Shown here: one piece after another, positions 10,247-20,480 of the stretch
How the letters are laid out: every line of letters starts with the position of its first letter
Numbering within the stretch: position 1 is the stretch's first letter
From: Favolaschia claudopus
Lineage: Eukaryota; Basidiomycota; Agaricomycetes; Agaricales; Mycenaceae
Reading direction: 5' to 3'
DNA: 64,000 nt
Assembly: GCA_037176885.1 (NCBI GenBank)
Contig: JAWWNJ010000086.1
Location: 682,001-746,000 of the forward strand
Translations under genes and position numbers: made by a program
The notes under the pieces: model-generated
Databases searched by the model: none
Told to the model about the DNA's origin: nothing
The model's input: only the letters and a program-made list of their open reading frames with translations

Positions 10247-10503
10247 CTGTACTAATCCGACCGTTTGTTCACTGGGTGTCACCCGTCACCCAAATTGTTC
10301 ATTGGACAAGTTGTTCACAACACGTCAATCACATCAAAATTACCATATATGGTAGGCCGGCATTGCTCGGCAGATGCCGGCCGGAGATTTTTTCGATTTC
10401 TTGCCCTTCTTGGGCGTCCCCGTCACCCGTCACCCTGTTCAAAATTGTTCAGTTCACAACCCGGCGTCACGCATAACGTGAACAACCGGTCGGATTAGTA
10501 CAG
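10247..10503. mobile_element. TA-flanked inverted-repeat element, family 3 (copy A)
   Basis: The termini CTGTACTAATCCGACCG match perfectly and inverted, continuing imperfectly to ~28 bp. TA lies on both sides (10245-10246 and 10504-10505). It is 257 bp and non-coding, which fits a non-autonomous Tc1/mariner-type element. Confidence 0.75.
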
Positions 10504-10515
10504 TAACCTTAAGTA

Positions 10516-10660
10516 CAGTGCGGCGGGGTCTGATGCCACCCCCAAAAAAAAGAACAGCCCATTTCTGGAACTTTTGATGCAAGTCGAGTACTACAGAGTA
10601 GAGTTTGGATTAGGGCCCCATCATTCTTTGGGGGGTGGCCCAAGGGTGGCCCGGCAAGAC
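10516..10660. mobile_element. Possible terminus of a CAGTG-ended element
   Basis: CAGTGCGGCGGGGTCTGATG followed by CCACCCCCAAAA closely matches 63947 onward (CAGTGGCGGCGGGATCTGATG, then TCATCCCCAAAA). An inverted CTTTGGGGGGTGGCCC near 10630 may be its partner. CAGTG-type ends are typical of hAT elements. Only one end is defined at either site. Confidence 0.35.
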
Positions 10661-10710
10661 GTATTGATCACGTGTCAGTGACAAGAGTTGAACCATCCAA
10701 GAACCATCGC

Positions 10711-11247
10711 ATGTCGTCTTTCGTGAACCCCCTCGCCGACTTTGCGGTGCAATGGAAGTCGTTGTCGAAGACAATCCAGGATCCCGCATGTTCCGCCATG
10801 GGCCAGACCCTTGATCAACTTATTGATATCGCAAACCGCGTTCTGACTCTTTGCAACCGAGGCCCGAGGAGCTGATGCCCACAACCATGCCAGCACTCGT
10901 AGCCTTCCACGCCGTTTTTTACGAACTGCCCGGCTGTCTTGGCACTGCTCGGCGATTTTGCGAGTTATATGACACTTGGCTCGCCCAAGGCACCGAATTC
11001 TGTGCTGCAGTCAGACCTCATTTGCTAATTATCCTACATAATTGGTTTAACGATCACTGCAGTGCCGCACACAACACCACTTGAAAACATGCTCAAAATG
11101 CAAAGCAGTATATTACTGTGGCGTGGAATGCCAGAGGGAAGATTGGGTAAAACAGCATAGGCGAGAGTGTGAAGTGCTAAAAGGTTATGTATCATCATCA
11201 TGTGTTCTTTCTTGTTCACTAACTTTGATTAAGACGCCAGTCGATGA
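10711..11247 (+). pseudogene. MYND zinc-finger protein, two frame breaks (copy A)
   Basis: The reading begins MSSFVNPLADFAVQW. It continues in a second frame from ~10861 (RPEELMPTTMPALVAF) and in a third at ~11079. The third encodes a MYND core: KTCSKCKAVYYCGVECQ, then WVKQHRREC. A 50-nt intron (11184-11233, branch CACTAAC) leads to the stop at 11245-11247. Both breaks equal one missing base and occur in all copies; repaired, it would encode ~162 aa. The first Cys pair of MYND is degenerate (only one Cys, in HCSAAH). MYND domains bind protein partners and are very numerous in agaric genomes. It is either a decayed gene or one hit by consensus error. Confidence 0.6.
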
Positions 11248-11733
11248 TACAGATGGACGGTTGAATGCACGCAACCATTAGTCTCTAGTCTCGTAAACCC
11301 AGACGTTCCTGCGTACTTAATCCTTGCTTAATCCGAGCCGTATATAGTTCGCCCTTAATCACCTCCGACCCAACCTGCGACGTCCAGCCCACCCAGCGCT
11401 CCTCCATCACATAAGCGACCCCGCCTTTATCACGACGCGTGTGTCGGGAGCGACACCCCGCTCGGTCGGCCAGACTCGCCCCTCATCCATCGCAGCTCCC
11501 TGCTTCTCAGTACTCCCGAAAGGGAGGCAATGAGCCGGGAGATGGATGAGATGCTCCGTGAGGGCTCTCGAAGCTCAGCTTCGGCAGCTGCCAATGTACA
11601 CATCAGGCAGCGAGAACATCCCCCGACACCCTTCGCCCCACGCAAGCGCTTGACGAGAAGATTGCAATTAAAACTCGTTCTTTTAAAAATAACAATACAT
11701 TTTTTTCCACAACTCCATTATTTGAGTGATCTA
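11248..11733. other. Mostly non-coding, with a possible coding scrap
   Basis: A TATATAG motif lies at ~11340. From about 11440 to 11660 one plus frame reads as a polar peptide (EREAMSREMDEMLREGSRSS) that could be an exon scrap. The longer open frame to 12093 is produced by the antisense of the acidic gene at 11734-12008. Nothing firm was found. Equivalent stretches are 29625-30110 and 48015-48501. Confidence 0.25.
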
Positions 11734-12008
11734 CTAGTACTGGTCCTCGTCACCCTCTTCTTCGCCATTTCCCGCGTTTCCGGTATTATCAGCACCGCCC
11801 ATCTCAACGTCCTCCTCGACCTCAGCATTCCTGACTGCGTCCAACGCCGCATTCAGGTCCCCAGCACTCGCACCGACATCCATCTCTTTCACAGCACCGA
11901 GGCTCGTTTCGCTCTCTGGGAAGATTTCTTCGTCCCATTCCGTGAAAAGCGCGAGAACGGGCTTAGAGCGACTACGAAGCCCCTCGAGAAGGTAACGAAG
12001 AATCGAAT
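11734..12008 (-). CDS. C-terminal exon of an unknown acidic protein (copy A)
   Basis: Reading leftward from the acceptor CTAAG at 12009-12013, the frame gives DSILRYLLEGLRSRSKPVLA, then EWDEEIFPESE, then a long acidic tail ending EEEGDEDQY and TAG. The EWD…FP arrangement with an acidic tail recalls C-termini of uncharacterised agaricomycete proteins. The 5' exons were not resolved. A GTAAGT donor at ~12140 is the likely partner across a ~130-nt intron, but the phase was not confirmed. It may be truncated by the sequence starting at 12246. Confidence 0.5.
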
Positions 12009-12626
12009 CTTAGCAAGAATAAGTATGACGGTATTTATCGTCAAAAATTATTCACGTAACTTTTGTGCACAATACACATTGCACCACGCATGATTATTGG
12101 CCCGTGTGCACAGCTCCCAGCACGATTTGCTGGTGAACTTACCAGTGTTGACTTCTCAAGATCATCATTTTGAGGGCTACAAGCCCCAAATTAATGCTCC
12201 ATGACAGTAGAGCCGGCACCGGCAATCCATCAGCGGAGTTTAAGTACAGTGGTGGCAAATAGAAATTGCCATGGCTTTTTGGTGAAAATCTGGCTGTATA
12301 CTTCACCGAATGACCTCAAATAAGATGTAGAGATGGGTATGTGATACTTCTGTACCTCTTAGACCACTCAAAAATATATCATGCCCTGAGAACGCATCAA
12401 TCTCAGAATTTCTCATTTCGAAGTCTCAGAAAGAGTGACTCTTCGCTTCTCCCGCTGCGAATCGTTTTGCCCGCTACGTTCTCGCTAGACAATCTAGTAG
12501 TTCGTCCCGCTCAAATGTAGCGACCTTGATTGATTGAAGCTTGCACAAGTATTCTGAGGGACGATACGTGCTCCCGCCACCCCGAACACACACACACACA
12601 CATTGTATTGGATTAGATTTGTGATT
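12009..12626. other. Intergenic or intronic DNA
   Basis: This stretch holds the probable upstream intron of the acidic gene, a CAGTGGTGGC motif at ~12246 that could be an element end, and a short CA repeat (12585-12603). The CA repeat lies just beyond the 3' end of the 303-aa gene. No other coding region was seen. It recurs in B (30386-31003) and C (48777-49395). Confidence 0.3.
12585..12603 (+). repeat. (CA)n microsatellite
   Basis: About nine CA units. The same length occurs in B (near 30962) and C (near 49354). Confidence 0.8.
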
Positions 12627-13634
12627 TTATATTTCGGTATATTTCACGCCTACACCCACACGCACCGTTTCACCGCTAGCGTCACATATTGCGCGGATGA
12701 GATCCCTCAGTGACGGAGCCGAGGGAAGATTGCTGATGAGTTCCAGGAAGCCGCACTGAGCACGATTTTCAGATGGTAGACCGAGATAGACGGCGACCTG
12801 AGTTTCAGTTGCCGGTGGGGAGGGACTGACAGCAGGGGGAATAGGTGGGGCAGGTGTGCGGCGCAAATGTTCACGCTCCCGCAGAGCAGCGAGACTCCCG
12901 TTTCCCGCTCTGGAAGGTGGTGCGACTGCGAGAACTGGATTTGGGTTGACTGGTGGGAACAGCTGGTTCAGATCGGAATCAGATTCGCGGTGCGTTGATG
13001 GGAAATCCAGTGCGTTCGGAGAGCCCGTTGTAAGCGGAAATCCGAGCGAACTACTCGCAAAAGAGGTTGAACGAGAAATTGGATAGCGAGCACGCGGAGA
13101 ATGAACAGTAGGGTAATGATGTGAAGTCCTGTCGTGCATTCGAGCGCCTTCTGCCGGAGAAGGATTGGTTGAAATTGGCGCCAAGGGGTAAGACGGTGAG
13201 CTGGGGAGCGCATTCTCGAGAAAGTCCAGCCCAGGTGCGTTCATGAAGTGATGAATGCTGGCCTCGACTTCTGGGTTCAAAGTTACAGTGAGATCTTCGC
13301 CCAGAGGCTCCTCAGGCCAATTATCGAAGTCCAACTCGCTTTGTGAGTTATTAGAAAACAGCTGATCAAAAATAATGTAGCACGCACGGTACAGAATCTC
13401 CTGCCTCTGAATGCTCGACAACCACTTTCATGTTATCATCGACCTCATCTATTCCAACTCAGAAATGAGACAAATATTAACGCAAGATGATTTACCCTCC
13501 ACTTGAGGAACAGAGTTGAGCTCGTCTGAGCGTAGGCGATAATGAGGGGTACGAGATCGTTGTGGCAGGGGGCAAACTGGAGATGGAGCCTCTCCATTGA
13601 GCCGGCGACTGTGTTGGGTGGGAGCATGGCTCAT
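12627..13634 (-). CDS. Unknown 303-aa Ser/Pro-rich protein, three exons (copy A)
   Basis: Exons 13634-13496, 13448-13388 and 13338-12627 are separated by 47- and 49-nt GT-AG introns. The total is 912 nt, exactly 304 codons. The start MSHAPTQHSRRLNG is the only one that joins in phase to exon 2 (VDDNMKVVVEHSEAG). The protein is largely disordered, Ser/Pro-rich in the middle, with a basic His/Arg-rich N-terminus. A more ordered C-terminus (LPSAPSLRDLIRAICDASG, then VGVGVKYTEI) follows. No known domain was seen. Its ATG is 107 bp from the 3' end of the next gene on the same strand. Confidence 0.65.
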
Positions 13635-13740
13635 TGCGCACAGTGAAGAACACTCAAAGACGATTATATAGCAGTACTGGAAGTTTTCACATATATTTCA
13701 AATGAGCTCGGGTAAAGTACCGAAACATCGTAGCACTAAT

Positions 13741-16127
13741 CTACGACGAAGTGTAGGCATTCTGGGAAGCCAGAAGTTGAGCATGAAAGAGGCGACCAAA
13801 AGTAGTGTCCTTCCCTGCCTCTGCATTTTCTGAGATGAGAAGGTGGCGAAGACGAGCGTTGTTGGTGATAGAGAAAGCTTTGAAGCAGGAGCGGAAGTCG
13901 ATGACGACGTCTGGCCCCAAATCGTCATTCCCCGCCGCATCAACGGTGGGGTAGGCTTCGGAATAGTCATGTGTGATGAGGCACTGTGAAGAAAAAACTA
14001 AATATCAGAAAGTAATTGCGCGAAAGGCAAAATTTGCTCGCCTTGATTCTCCAACCCGCAGGTCTTACAGGCAGAAGGATCGATCCAGTAGTGACAGAGA
14101 GGAAGAGACGAGCACGGAAAACAGAGTCGGGAGCCGTGAACTCGGGGTCGATCAGTGCGCGTATCACACCGTCCAGGTCCCGGGGATGGCCGCGCTCCAA
14201 CAAGTAGTGGGAGACGAAATGCTCAATGAGCGCCACCATCTCAATGTTATCCCCCCAGGGATTGACTTCCGGACTGGTTTCATTGTAGTCGATGAACCGT
14301 AGAATGTCGGCAGGAGATTTGAGCTGCCGGTCAAAGGCAGCCTTGATCAGCTCCAGACACGGTGTCACAAACCACTGCGTGCGACGGAGATGAGAGGATA
14401 TAAATCCTATGGATGTGACACTCACCTCGAGTATATGATGAGGACGGTCTTGTCCTCCGAAAGGCTCCACAACAGCATTATCACCCATTCCAAAATAGTC
14501 TGGATGGTGCTCGATATCGGCAGTGCCAAGTGTCGCATAGCTAACAATTGGAGTCCGAAATCCCCTGATGCTCCCCCTCTGGGAAGATTTAACACAGCCA
14601 TCAAAAGCTCACATTCTCGCACGAAGTCCAAACAAACCCTGCTCCCCAAGGTGTGCGTTCTCAATGGTCGGCCGGGCCAAAAGAAACTGTTCATTGATCG
14701 CTTCTTTCAATTTAAGAGTGGTGGGGCGAGAGCAGAGCCAAAAACACAGTGTGATGAGGGCTCGTGCGCCTTCATCTACCGTGCTCGCAACGACGACAAT
14801 GTGGTCATCTATCTCCCGAGGTGCCTGGACATGATTTTGCCACGCCGTTAGAGTGGAAGGGCCAGACCCGGGCATGTTGAGAAGTCAGACATTGTTGAAA
14901 AAACATCTGCAATTAAACTTGCCTTGACACTGACAGGGGCTTGTCTCATTATGGATGGGAGAAGTGGGCCGGGAACGAACACTGCAGTGGTTGAAATCGG
15001 GACGGCATCGGCCGCGGCCTACTGCACCGAAATTTCACCCAAGAACAACGAAAAAGAGTGGTGATTCCTACCTGCTGCCACTGCTGGCGAGCCGCAGATC
15101 GAGTGATCATCTATTTTATCTCGGAAGCAATTACTGTAAACAGCGAGGAAAGAAATACATACTTGCAATCGTGGAGCGGCAGGAGCAGAATGTGACTCGG
15201 TGCCGCTGTCACTGCGGTAAGGAGAATCCTGTATTTCGATAATAGTTTGAGAGCTGGAGGGAGTATGACTGAAAAGAAGTTGAACTCACCTCATCGATCA
15301 ACATGGTAGGAAACTATGATACGAGCAAGATAGAATAAGCATAACATGCAATAGTGCGAACTGTATACATACCTCGTCATCGCTATCGGGAACCTCAAGA
15401 ATCTCGGGCGAGACTTGGCGAACAGATTCCGGCTCGGGGGTGGTCAGCCTTGTACATCCCTTTCCGCACTCGGGGCTTGGATCTCCACTGAGGGACGCGA
15501 TGATCGAGTGGAGAACACGCCGCCCAAAGCAGCGGTGGGGAAGAACATAGTCTGGAAGACGACTAGTCGGGCCAAATAAGCAGTCGATCGGCGCAAAGAG
15601 ATTCCGGTTACGAGGGGCTTTGGAAGCATTGGTAAGTTCTCGTCATAAGTCATATCCCACTCAACGACGCACCGAGAAAAATAAATACACCATCGCCAAG
15701 ATTGTTGGGAGTATGACTGTAAGGGGCGCTCCGGAGCGCCTGCAAGGTAAACGTAAATCGTGTGAGAGATTTGGGATCCTCGACCCAGGTTCGCCCGTTA
15801 GCGCTAGATTAAGTCATAAATAGGATAAATTGGACACCAACACTAAGCTCACCGTCCGCGCGGACCAAGGAGGACGTAAGAAATCGTGTTGGGACTAGGG
15901 ATAGTAGCCGTAAGAGCTGGGGCGACATAATCGATGTTGTTGGCAGCACATTGATCCCGGAAAGCAAGCTCGATAGCTTCAAAGATTGGTCCGGTTGTTG
16001 AGACGTCGACGGTGAAAACTAGGCCCGCAGTTTTAAGAGTGGTTTGAACGTTTTCATTCTCCTCTGCGCTCTTCCAGAAAAAACGCGGAGAAAGATCGAG
16101 AGTGTCGTTAAAATCCGAGGTGTCGAT
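13741..16127 (-). CDS. Large multi-exon unknown protein, 5' end missing (copy A, best copy)
   Basis: Ten exons chain in phase: 16127-15853, 15803-15373, 15313-15290 (24-nt microexon), 15228-15163, 15110-15072, 15018-14923, 14824-14613, 14564-14426, 14374-14069 and 13983-13741. The intron at 14825-14922 begins with GC instead of GT. The predicted product is at least 610 aa. It opens inside a domain (TSDFNDTLDLSPRFFWKS). The middle is Ser/Glu-rich (QTIIEIQDSPYRSDSGTES), and an ordered C-terminal region includes FGMGDNAVVEPFGGQD. Exon 2 lacks one base in a T-run (15676-15681) and one in an A-run (15619-15621) in all copies. The layout recalls a large lineage-specific agaricomycete family with a possibly HECT-like C-terminus; this is unproven. 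The first exon follows a LINE relic directly, so upstream exons are absent. Confidence 0.55.
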
Positions 16128-16578
16128 CTAACAGAAGCACTTGGTGTGTCCGTATTTGTGACATCCCCAGCACTGGGAGATGCGAAGATGCGGGAAGCCA
16201 CGAGCGACGGTGGGACTAGCTAGTGGAACACAGGATGATGCGGCCGCGTGAGAGCGCAAGATCGACCTTTTCGCGTGACTGGAGAAGGAAATATACAAAA
16301 CCGGCACGTTTTGGCTTACGCCCGCTGGCCACGATGGCGGCTGTCTGCGATTCGGAAGGCGGGCGATTGACCCAAGTTGGGAGACTGGTGACTGGGCCCA
16401 AATCTGGATTCCGGATCTCAAACTCGCGCTTCAACTCTCCCATGTCTGCAACCTCATCAAACGGCACTCCGTTCACCTGAAGGTGGCCATGTAATGAAGC
16501 TGGCCCGACAGGTAGGTTAGGGCCGGGATAGGAGTAAACAGTTGGCCTTCGTAACTGTGGGAATTGAAGTGACTGCAA
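16128..16578 (-). pseudogene. LINE ORF1 relic (copy A)
   Basis: The minus strand encodes VPFDEVADMGELKREFE, LPTWVNRPPSESQ, IVASGRKPKRAG and LQSREKVDLALSRGRI. After a frame break comes ARGFPHLRISQCWGCHKYGH. Each block has a counterpart in the same order in ORF1 of the LINE at 57472-63835 (for example PTWVNPPPSESQ and FPHLRVTQCWGCFKFGH). Similarity is clearly partial, so this comes from an older relative. It ends where the downstream gene's first exon begins. Confidence 0.85.
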
Positions 16579-16593
16579 CTAGGCCGGTAAAAC

Positions 16594-16988
<395 letters not shown>

Positions 16989-17027
16989 CTACCAGGACGG
17001 CAAGCAGCAAAGTCAGCATCCATCTTC

Positions 17028-17484
17028 ATTAGAGAGTTTGCGGTGAGCCGCCAGAAGCCACCTGGCGGCTCTAACGGCATGCGGATTGGAGCGGCTACGT
17101 CATGTGGCGGCTCGTTCAGCGGCTCGTCGCGCGCGGTCCTTAGCGGTTGGTTAGTGGTTGTGTACCTTCATACTTAACTATACCTTCAGCCAATGAGAGT
17201 TCATTGTCCAAACGTGCATAATTGTTTTGAATTGAAGCAATTTCCAGCATCAACCGAAGTCTTCGGCTCGAATGCGCGATAGCGTCAGATTTTCGGGTCC
17301 AATTTTCTTCGTGTGTGTATGGCTCAAGATATAGATGACTAAGTACTAAGAATAGACTCGCAAAACCAAATTTGAACCAGTCTTACCAGCCGCCAAACGA
17401 GCCGCCAGACAGCATTGCCGCTCCAATCCGCATGCCATTAGAGCCGCCAGGTGGCTTCTGGCGGCTCACCGCAAACTCTCTAAT
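17028..17484. mobile_element. Element with long terminal inverted repeats, at the A/B junction
   Basis: The ends ATTAGAGAGTTTGCGGTGAG and its exact inverse extend with few mismatches for ~70 bp or more, rich in GAGCCGCC motifs. The middle (~17130-17390) is non-coding. TA at both tips (TA|GAGAG…CTCTC|TA) could be the target duplication. In each unit it sits in H4 intron 1, and its outer end is the unit boundary. Confidence 0.85.
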
Positions 17485-17608
17485 GCTGCAGTGGAGGTTT
17501 TCTTCTTCTTCTTGTGTATTTTGACAAAAAATTTATCATTCATATCAGCACTACAACACCGCGCACCCCAAGAAGAGGTGGTCCTGCGGGGTACAAGTAT
17601 ATATAGAG

Positions 17609-17935
17609 AATCTGGAGGACCACTATATCAACTCATGCTTTCATCCTACTTGTACAATATGCGACGTTGGATTCAAAGACGACACAGCTCTCAACGAAGT
17701 GGGTGCTTGGTTTTCTTGCGCCATTAAAACTCAACAGCACAGTATATATGTGCACGCTAGTCTTCGCTGCACCATCTGCAAGTTCCAGTTCAGAACCAAT
17801 GTGGAGCTTAAACTCCACTTCAATCTATCGATGTTTCATCCAAATTGCCCAACTTGCGGGCATGGATGTCCTGACGACTCGACTCTTGAAAAGATTATTA
17901 GGGTCACAATATCACCGGTACATGACTCAAAATGA
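17609..17935 (+). CDS. C2H2 zinc-finger protein fragment (copy B)
   Basis: The frame gives a classical C2H2 finger: CTIC, a 12-residue spacer, His, four residues, His. A second finger starts with another CTIC, and a third CPTC pair follows before the stop at 17933-17935. The finger only has canonical spacing if a 39-nt stretch (17697-17735, GTGGGT to CAACAG) is removed as an intron. That stretch is also open in frame. The 5' end lies ~120 bp from the unit junction, so the gene may have been cut by the amplification breakpoint. C2H2 proteins normally bind DNA or RNA; no target can be inferred. A one-base difference from copy C at about 17580 changes the upstream frame. Confidence 0.55.
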   Translation, partial: NLEDHYINSCFHPTCTICDVGFKDDTALNEVGAWFSCAIKTQQHSIYVHASLRCTICKFQFRTNVELKLHFNLSMFHPNCPTCGHGCPDDSTLEKIIRVTISPVHDSK

Positions 17936-18404
17936 AGTACAGCATATACTACAAGTGCATCCATTCATCTCAAGGAGAATCCGTACCTTGCTGGTCCAGG
18001 ACCAGCAGCAAATGCTTTGTGGCACTCCGTAGAGGTTCGTAGAGGTCCATGGCCAAAACGTACGCTCAAATTTGCTTGCCAGAATACCTCGTGCAGTCAA
18101 CATCAGACTCTTGGCACCGACCGTCGGATGTCCAGTAGGGTTTCCCCTCTCCCACCACACAGGTGAACCAAAGCTCAAGGGCGTAGGGGTGTTCGTGAGG
18201 ACAAGGAGATGTGAGCGTGAGCTGGGCCCTCCCTGGGCGTTGAGGGTTAGGTGTAGACAGACATCGTGGTGCAAACAAACAGTACACCAACACTAAACGT
18301 TCTTTGGCTCAAAAACGACGCCGAGAACGGGAAACCCGTGAGAATTTATCCCACTGTGAGTTATATTTTCTCAGCGCATGGCTGACTGAACACTCAATCT
18401 TTGA

Positions 18405-18605
18405 AAGGAATCTTCTGAGTCAAGATCACGGCGCTCGATCGGCCAACGCGCACGGCGACAACGGGAGCTTGCAGAGAAGATCGAGGCTGGCCTGCGTTTG
18501 AATACAGTTGTCACCGATCAGCACGAAATGCGATCTGAGGCGCAGAGATTTCGTACAGTGCCAAGCATCACATCACGGTTCCTTTTTTGGCAGGGAACGG
18601 CATGA
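18405..18605 (+). other. Possible coding exon, charged helical (copy B; also 23-223 and 36785-36985)
   Basis: One frame is open from just after a TGA at 18402 to a TGA at 18603. It encodes an Arg/Glu/Gln-rich, helix-like stretch (…RARRQRELAEKIEAG…) that looks more protein-like than the two competing frames. There is no clear start codon or splice partner, and no family was recognised. It could be an exon of a gene begun further left or a relic. The rest of 17936-20480 shows no convincing gene. Confidence 0.25.
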
Positions 18606-19407
18606 AAAGTTGAACTCGATACTACATTATGTCATCATCATTCAACTTATAAACGGTGTAAAACCTCTCTATGGATGTGTAGCAACTCATCTTGTGCTTT
18701 GCAAGGCAAGTGAACAAGTTTTTGTATTTTCACCTCCGAAAAAGTGAAACAAACCCTAATGATAGCTGATGCCATCATCAAATTCCCATATCGGTTAGGG
18801 TTAAGGTCACGCGCGTCCCGGACTTTGCCGCCTCAACGTTCGGTGGGATCACCCAGGTAGGTCAGAGCAGACTCGGCTACACTCGGCTGCCACTTTTTCT
18901 GGGTTTCTGCATCCTATAGTACTTCAAAAGAGGACGGCACAGCCTCAGCTCCCGGAAAGGGAAATTCACCCCGTGACTTTCTGTCAAAGCCTGAGAATTC
19001 CCGCGGCGACGCGCGCCGGCGAGTGCAGCGAGCGGCGGTGCGGCGCCGCCGGCCTAGAGGTGCCGAGTGCGGTAGCCTGCGTGGCGAAGGCACGGGTCGC
19101 ATAGGTCGTGACTACTGAACACATCTGGCCTCAATCCATCAAAATTAGAGCCAAATGCATGATTTTATTTTTTCCAGACGCGAAAAAAAAGTGAAACACC
19201 GTGGGAAAAAGTGAGTTCTCGACGCCAAACGCATTCTTTTGGTCGGTTTCCTTCCTTAGAAAATCAGAAATAAATCACAAAAATTTATGTTCGGCCGAAA
19301 AAGCAGTGTTGGAGAAGTGATGCTTGGCACTGTAGGCAGATAGAAGCTGCTGAACGTCGGCTTCAAGCTAATCCCAACTGCGGTAAGTGAACTTTGACTT
19401 GAAAATA

Positions 19408-19727
19408 CAGTCGAAGCTGTCGTAACCCATAGGCCTCGGTGGAGCCAAAAAGGTATGGGGTATGGCAGAGCTACTGTACCATTTCGACCAAAGATTCATC
19501 AAACTTATGTAATTTCTCAGTCCGAGATGCCCGAAAAATTTTGTTTTGAATTAAGGCGATTTTTGCACACATCAAATGAAATCGGCTGTGACCTGTGACC
19601 TGAAAAATCGGTCGAAATGGTACAGTATGGGTTTTCCCAGCCAAAAGTCGGTCAAAGTCCCCCAAAAATGTATGGGTTAAGGCCGATTATGGGTTATGAG
19701 AGCTATGGGTTATGACAGCTTCGACTG
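19408..19727. mobile_element. TA-flanked inverted-repeat element, family 1 (copy B)
   Basis: This is the same element as at 1026-1345, with identical ends and TA flanks. Confidence 0.7.
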
Positions 19728-20480
19728 TAGACAGATTGAACAATTTGAGCCCCTTAAGCTTTCCAGAGCATTAACTTACTCAGATTGCCTAGTTGAGTAT
19801 AAGAAAATGTCCCAATCTTTCGTCACGACGGCTGCGACGCGATCACGTGATCAATCTTGTCGTTGTGATGAAAACACTTCGCTGAAGGGTACTCACAAAG
19901 ATGCTCACACCCAGAGTAATTTTGAGGGATACTTAAGAGTCTTTGTTATCTATATCCACATTGCTTGGGGGCTTCATTAATACAACAACATAACTGTTTG
20001 AATGTTTGCCTCTGCCACCGGCAAAACCCGAGACACGGGGTTAGAGGGGGGTGGGGGTCTGAAGTACCTTATTTCACTTTTCCGACCCAGCCTCTGATTG
20101 GTCTAAAAACGCGTTTCCGAAGGTCAAAAAAAAGTCACAGAAAATATTTGATTACATAATATATTATGTATCCCACGACCTTGGGCAGCTGGGATGTGGG
20201 ATAACACGTTTGAGCACCAAAGTGTCCCCGAAGTGTGCTGGTACAATCCAAATCACGGCAAAACTTGGACAAATTTTCTCAGTTTTTGATGGGGGGTGGG
20301 CGTCGACCGAGCCTTAAGTCAGTTTTCCGACCTCGTGTCCAAGATTTTAAGGATGGGTGCCCCTCGCTCTGCCTTATCGACGAAGTTATCGTATCTGCTA
20401 TCATGAATAGCAATTTCAACAAGCGGTTAAGTAATTGAACCTCAATGTAATACAAAGAACTTGTCAATAAACCCTATATA

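Noticed and set aside
11530..12093. A 187-codon plus-strand frame
   Set aside because: Its second half is antisense to the acidic C-terminal exon on the minus strand, which reads far better as protein (acidic tail ending DEDQY). At most the first ~40 codons could be real.
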